From assembly GCA_963550135.1 (NCBI GenBank), contig CAUVBP010000011.1, forward strand, positions 1 to 38,864: a stretch of 38,864 nucleotides of DNA, read 5' to 3'. Origin of the DNA: Saccharimonas sp963550135. Lineage in GTDB: Bacteria; Patescibacteriota; Saccharimonadia; Saccharimonadales; Saccharimonadaceae. The position numbers and the translations under genes are program-made. Below the pieces are notes generated by a model. It was given only the letters and a program-made list of their open reading frames with translations, was not told the origin of the DNA and did no database searches. Below, piece by piece: positions 37,604 through 38,864 of the stretch (position 1 is the stretch's first letter; each line of letters begins with the position of its first letter).

Positions 37604-38314
37604 ATGACCGAACGTCAACAGGCGATTTTAGCTGCCATCATTGAGCAATATGCCGAGATTGCGGCGCCAGTTGGCAGCGTGACGCTAGCCAAGTTGTTTG
37701 GTGTGTCCAGCGCGACGATTCGCAGCGAAATGGCTAAGCTTGAGGAAATGGGTTTTATTGAGGCGCCGCACACCAGCGCCGGCCGCATCCCGACTGATAA
37801 GGGTTATCGATTTTATGTTAACGGCATTACTGACGCGCAGATGACTGAACTGCCCAGCGGTATCGATCGCAGTGCGAGAGCGATCGAGGCGCACGTTAAT
37901 TCGCATGTTGATAAGTCGGATCGGGCGATTCGCAGCGCCGTCGATAGCTTGGTAGAACTGACGGGTAACTTTGGTTTCGCATCGTTTGGCGCGCAGCTAT
38001 ACATGAATGGTATGACGCAGCTTTTTTCTCAGCCGGAGTTCGCTGGCGGCGATCACGTGCAGGCGATTGCTAGGCTAATTGATAATATCGAGCCATGGCT
38101 GGCCGAAGCCGCGCCCAACCAGCCGCTGAATGTATTTATCGGCAGCGAAAACCCGATTGGTAAAGCAAGCGGCGCTACGCTGATTATCAGCAAATTCCGC
38201 TCGACGTTTAGCGACAGCAGCTATATTGGCGTCATCGGTCCGACGCGGCAAAACTATCGCCGGACGATGGAACTGGTACGCCGGACGGGCGCCATGCTGG
38301 AGGGGATATTATAA
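37604..38314 (+). CDS. hrcA: Heat-inducible transcription repressor HrcA
   Basis: This 236-aa repressor has a winged-helix N-domain (TLAKLFGVSSATIRSEMAKL, EEMGFIEAPHTSAGRIPTDK) with the HrcA-specific HTSAGRIPTxxGYRFYV signature, and a C-terminal IGVIGPTRQNYRRTMELV. At 236 residues it is about 100 shorter than classical HrcA; the shortening is in the central GAF-like and dimerisation region, because both ends are present. It represses its own operon through CIRCE and loses activity on heat shock. The transcript appears leaderless. A coupled grpE follows. Confidence 0.95.
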   Translation: MTERQQAILAAIIEQYAEIAAPVGSVTLAKLFGVSSATIRSEMAKLEEMGFIEAPHTSAGRIPTDKGYRFYVNGITDAQMTELPSGIDRSARAIEAHVNSHVDKSDRAIRSAVDSLVELTGNFGFASFGAQLYMNGMTQLFSQPEFAGGDHVQAIARLIDNIEPWLAEAAPNQPLNVFIGSENPIGKASGATLIISKFRSTFSDSSYIGVIGPTRQNYRRTMELVRRTGAMLEGIL

Positions 38315-38324
38315 GGAGGAAAAA

Positions 38325-38804
38325 ATGGCAAAGCAGCACAAAAAACTTGATGAAAGAACCGAGGATTTGCAGCAGCAGCTGGGCGAGTTAACACTAGATT
38401 TGCAGCGGACGCGGGCGGATTTCGAGAATTATCGCAAGCGCGTGGAGGCGGAAAAGCAGGCGGCCCAGGATTTAGGGCAGACTAAGGCAATCATGAAATT
38501 GCTGCCGGTGATTGATACGATTGAGCGAGCGATCGCCAATGTGCCGGAGGAACTAGCGGATAACGCCTGGGCAAAAGGCGTGGCTGGCCTGAATAAACAG
38601 CTTGACAAGCAGCTCAAAGAAATCGGCCTCGAGAAAATTAACGCCAAACCCGGTACGCCGTTTAACCCTGAACTGCACCAAGCCGTTCAATTTGACGAAT
38701 CAGCAGAGGGCGACAAAGAAGTGATCGCCGAGGAACTGCGTGCCGGCTACACGCTGGACGGCGTAGTGATTCGCGACGCGATGGTCAAAGTTACGCGCCA
38801 ATAA
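38325..38804 (+). CDS. grpE: Nucleotide exchange factor GrpE
   Basis: This 159-aa protein starts after a strong ribosome binding site (aaggagga). The long N-terminal helix (TEDLQQQLGELTLDLQRTRA, DFENYRKRVEAEK) forms the dimer coiled coil, and the C-terminal beta-wing has GTPFNPELHQAV and AGYTLDGVVIRDAMVKV, both diagnostic. GrpE releases ADP from DnaK. Regulated by the upstream CIRCE as part of the hrcA operon. Confidence 0.97.
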   Translation: MAKQHKKLDERTEDLQQQLGELTLDLQRTRADFENYRKRVEAEKQAAQDLGQTKAIMKLLPVIDTIERAIANVPEELADNAWAKGVAGLNKQLDKQLKEIGLEKINAKPGTPFNPELHQAVQFDESAEGDKEVIAEELRAGYTLDGVVIRDAMVKVTRQ

Positions 38805-38830
38805 ATCCAGCATTCCCGTACTTATTTCGC

Positions 38831-38859
38831 TTGCATTGTATCGTCATTAGCTATATAAT
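38831..38859 (+). promoter_or_regulatory. Promoter for the gene to the right, probably dnaK
   Basis: TTGCAT (38831-38836), 17-base spacer, TATAAT (38854-38859). The downstream gene is outside the window; dnaK is expected from usual gene order. Confidence 0.65.
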
Positions 38860-38864
38860 CATAA

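Overview
The window looks like chromosome from a host-associated Candidatus Saccharibacteria (TM7, Patescibacteria/CPR) member. I infer this from small tightly packed genes, many promoters whose TATAAT box lies 6-10 bases before the start codon, a giant sortase-type surface protein, short versions of TilS and HrcA, and CPR-style small proteins. This is recognition from reading and was not checked by a search.

Layout. 1-3.7 kb: an edge-truncated TrmB-like regulator, a small protein, a MazG-like pyrophosphohydrolase, a MurC-type ligase, a membrane protein, a 68-aa conserved protein and a tRNA with CAU anticodon that looks like tRNA-Ile2. 3.9-9.6 kb: a 1711-aa cell-surface adhesin (beta-helix, leucine-rich repeats, FIVAR-like repeats, LSETG sorting signal), a DivIC/FtsB-like division protein and initiator tRNA-fMet. 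9.7-12.1 kb (minus): an operon of a polytopic membrane protein, a free-standing ATP-cone protein and a lipoamide-dehydrogenase-like flavoprotein without its redox cysteines. 12.4-19.3 kb: an AT-rich decaying integrated element with a DUF3800 gene, a LexA-like repressor, several small phage-like genes, a candidate structured RNA and a broken large serine recombinase that ends at an elongator tRNA-Met. 19.5-26.6 kb: a Y-family polymerase pair, then tilS, ftsH, murJ and the 5' half of lepA. 26.6-34.8 kb: about 8.2 kb inserted in lepA. 34.8-38.9 kb: the 3' half of lepA, a ParB-like protein, a HAD nucleotidase, a guanylate-kinase-like protein, then CIRCE-hrcA-grpE and a promoter for the next gene, probably dnaK.

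The most striking feature is lepA (elongation factor 4). It is split into two intact open halves exactly at the boundary between domains II and III. The first gene after the N-terminal half is a GIY-YIG (T5orf172-type) nuclease, reminiscent of split genes made by homing endonucleases. The C-terminal half has its own TATAAT box and ATG. The inserted DNA is mostly debris: pseudogenes, paired paralogues, a diverged copy of the first 95 bases of the lepA 3' half and a fragment of the neighbouring nitroreductase. The locus has therefore been invaded or recombined more than once. The lepA N-half also carries a 100-bp palindromic in-frame insertion in its GTPase domain.

How genes work together: tilS modifies the Ile2 tRNA; murC, murJ and divIC serve envelope growth; ftsH, hrcA and grpE serve protein quality control; LexA and the Y-family polymerase point to a DNA-damage response.
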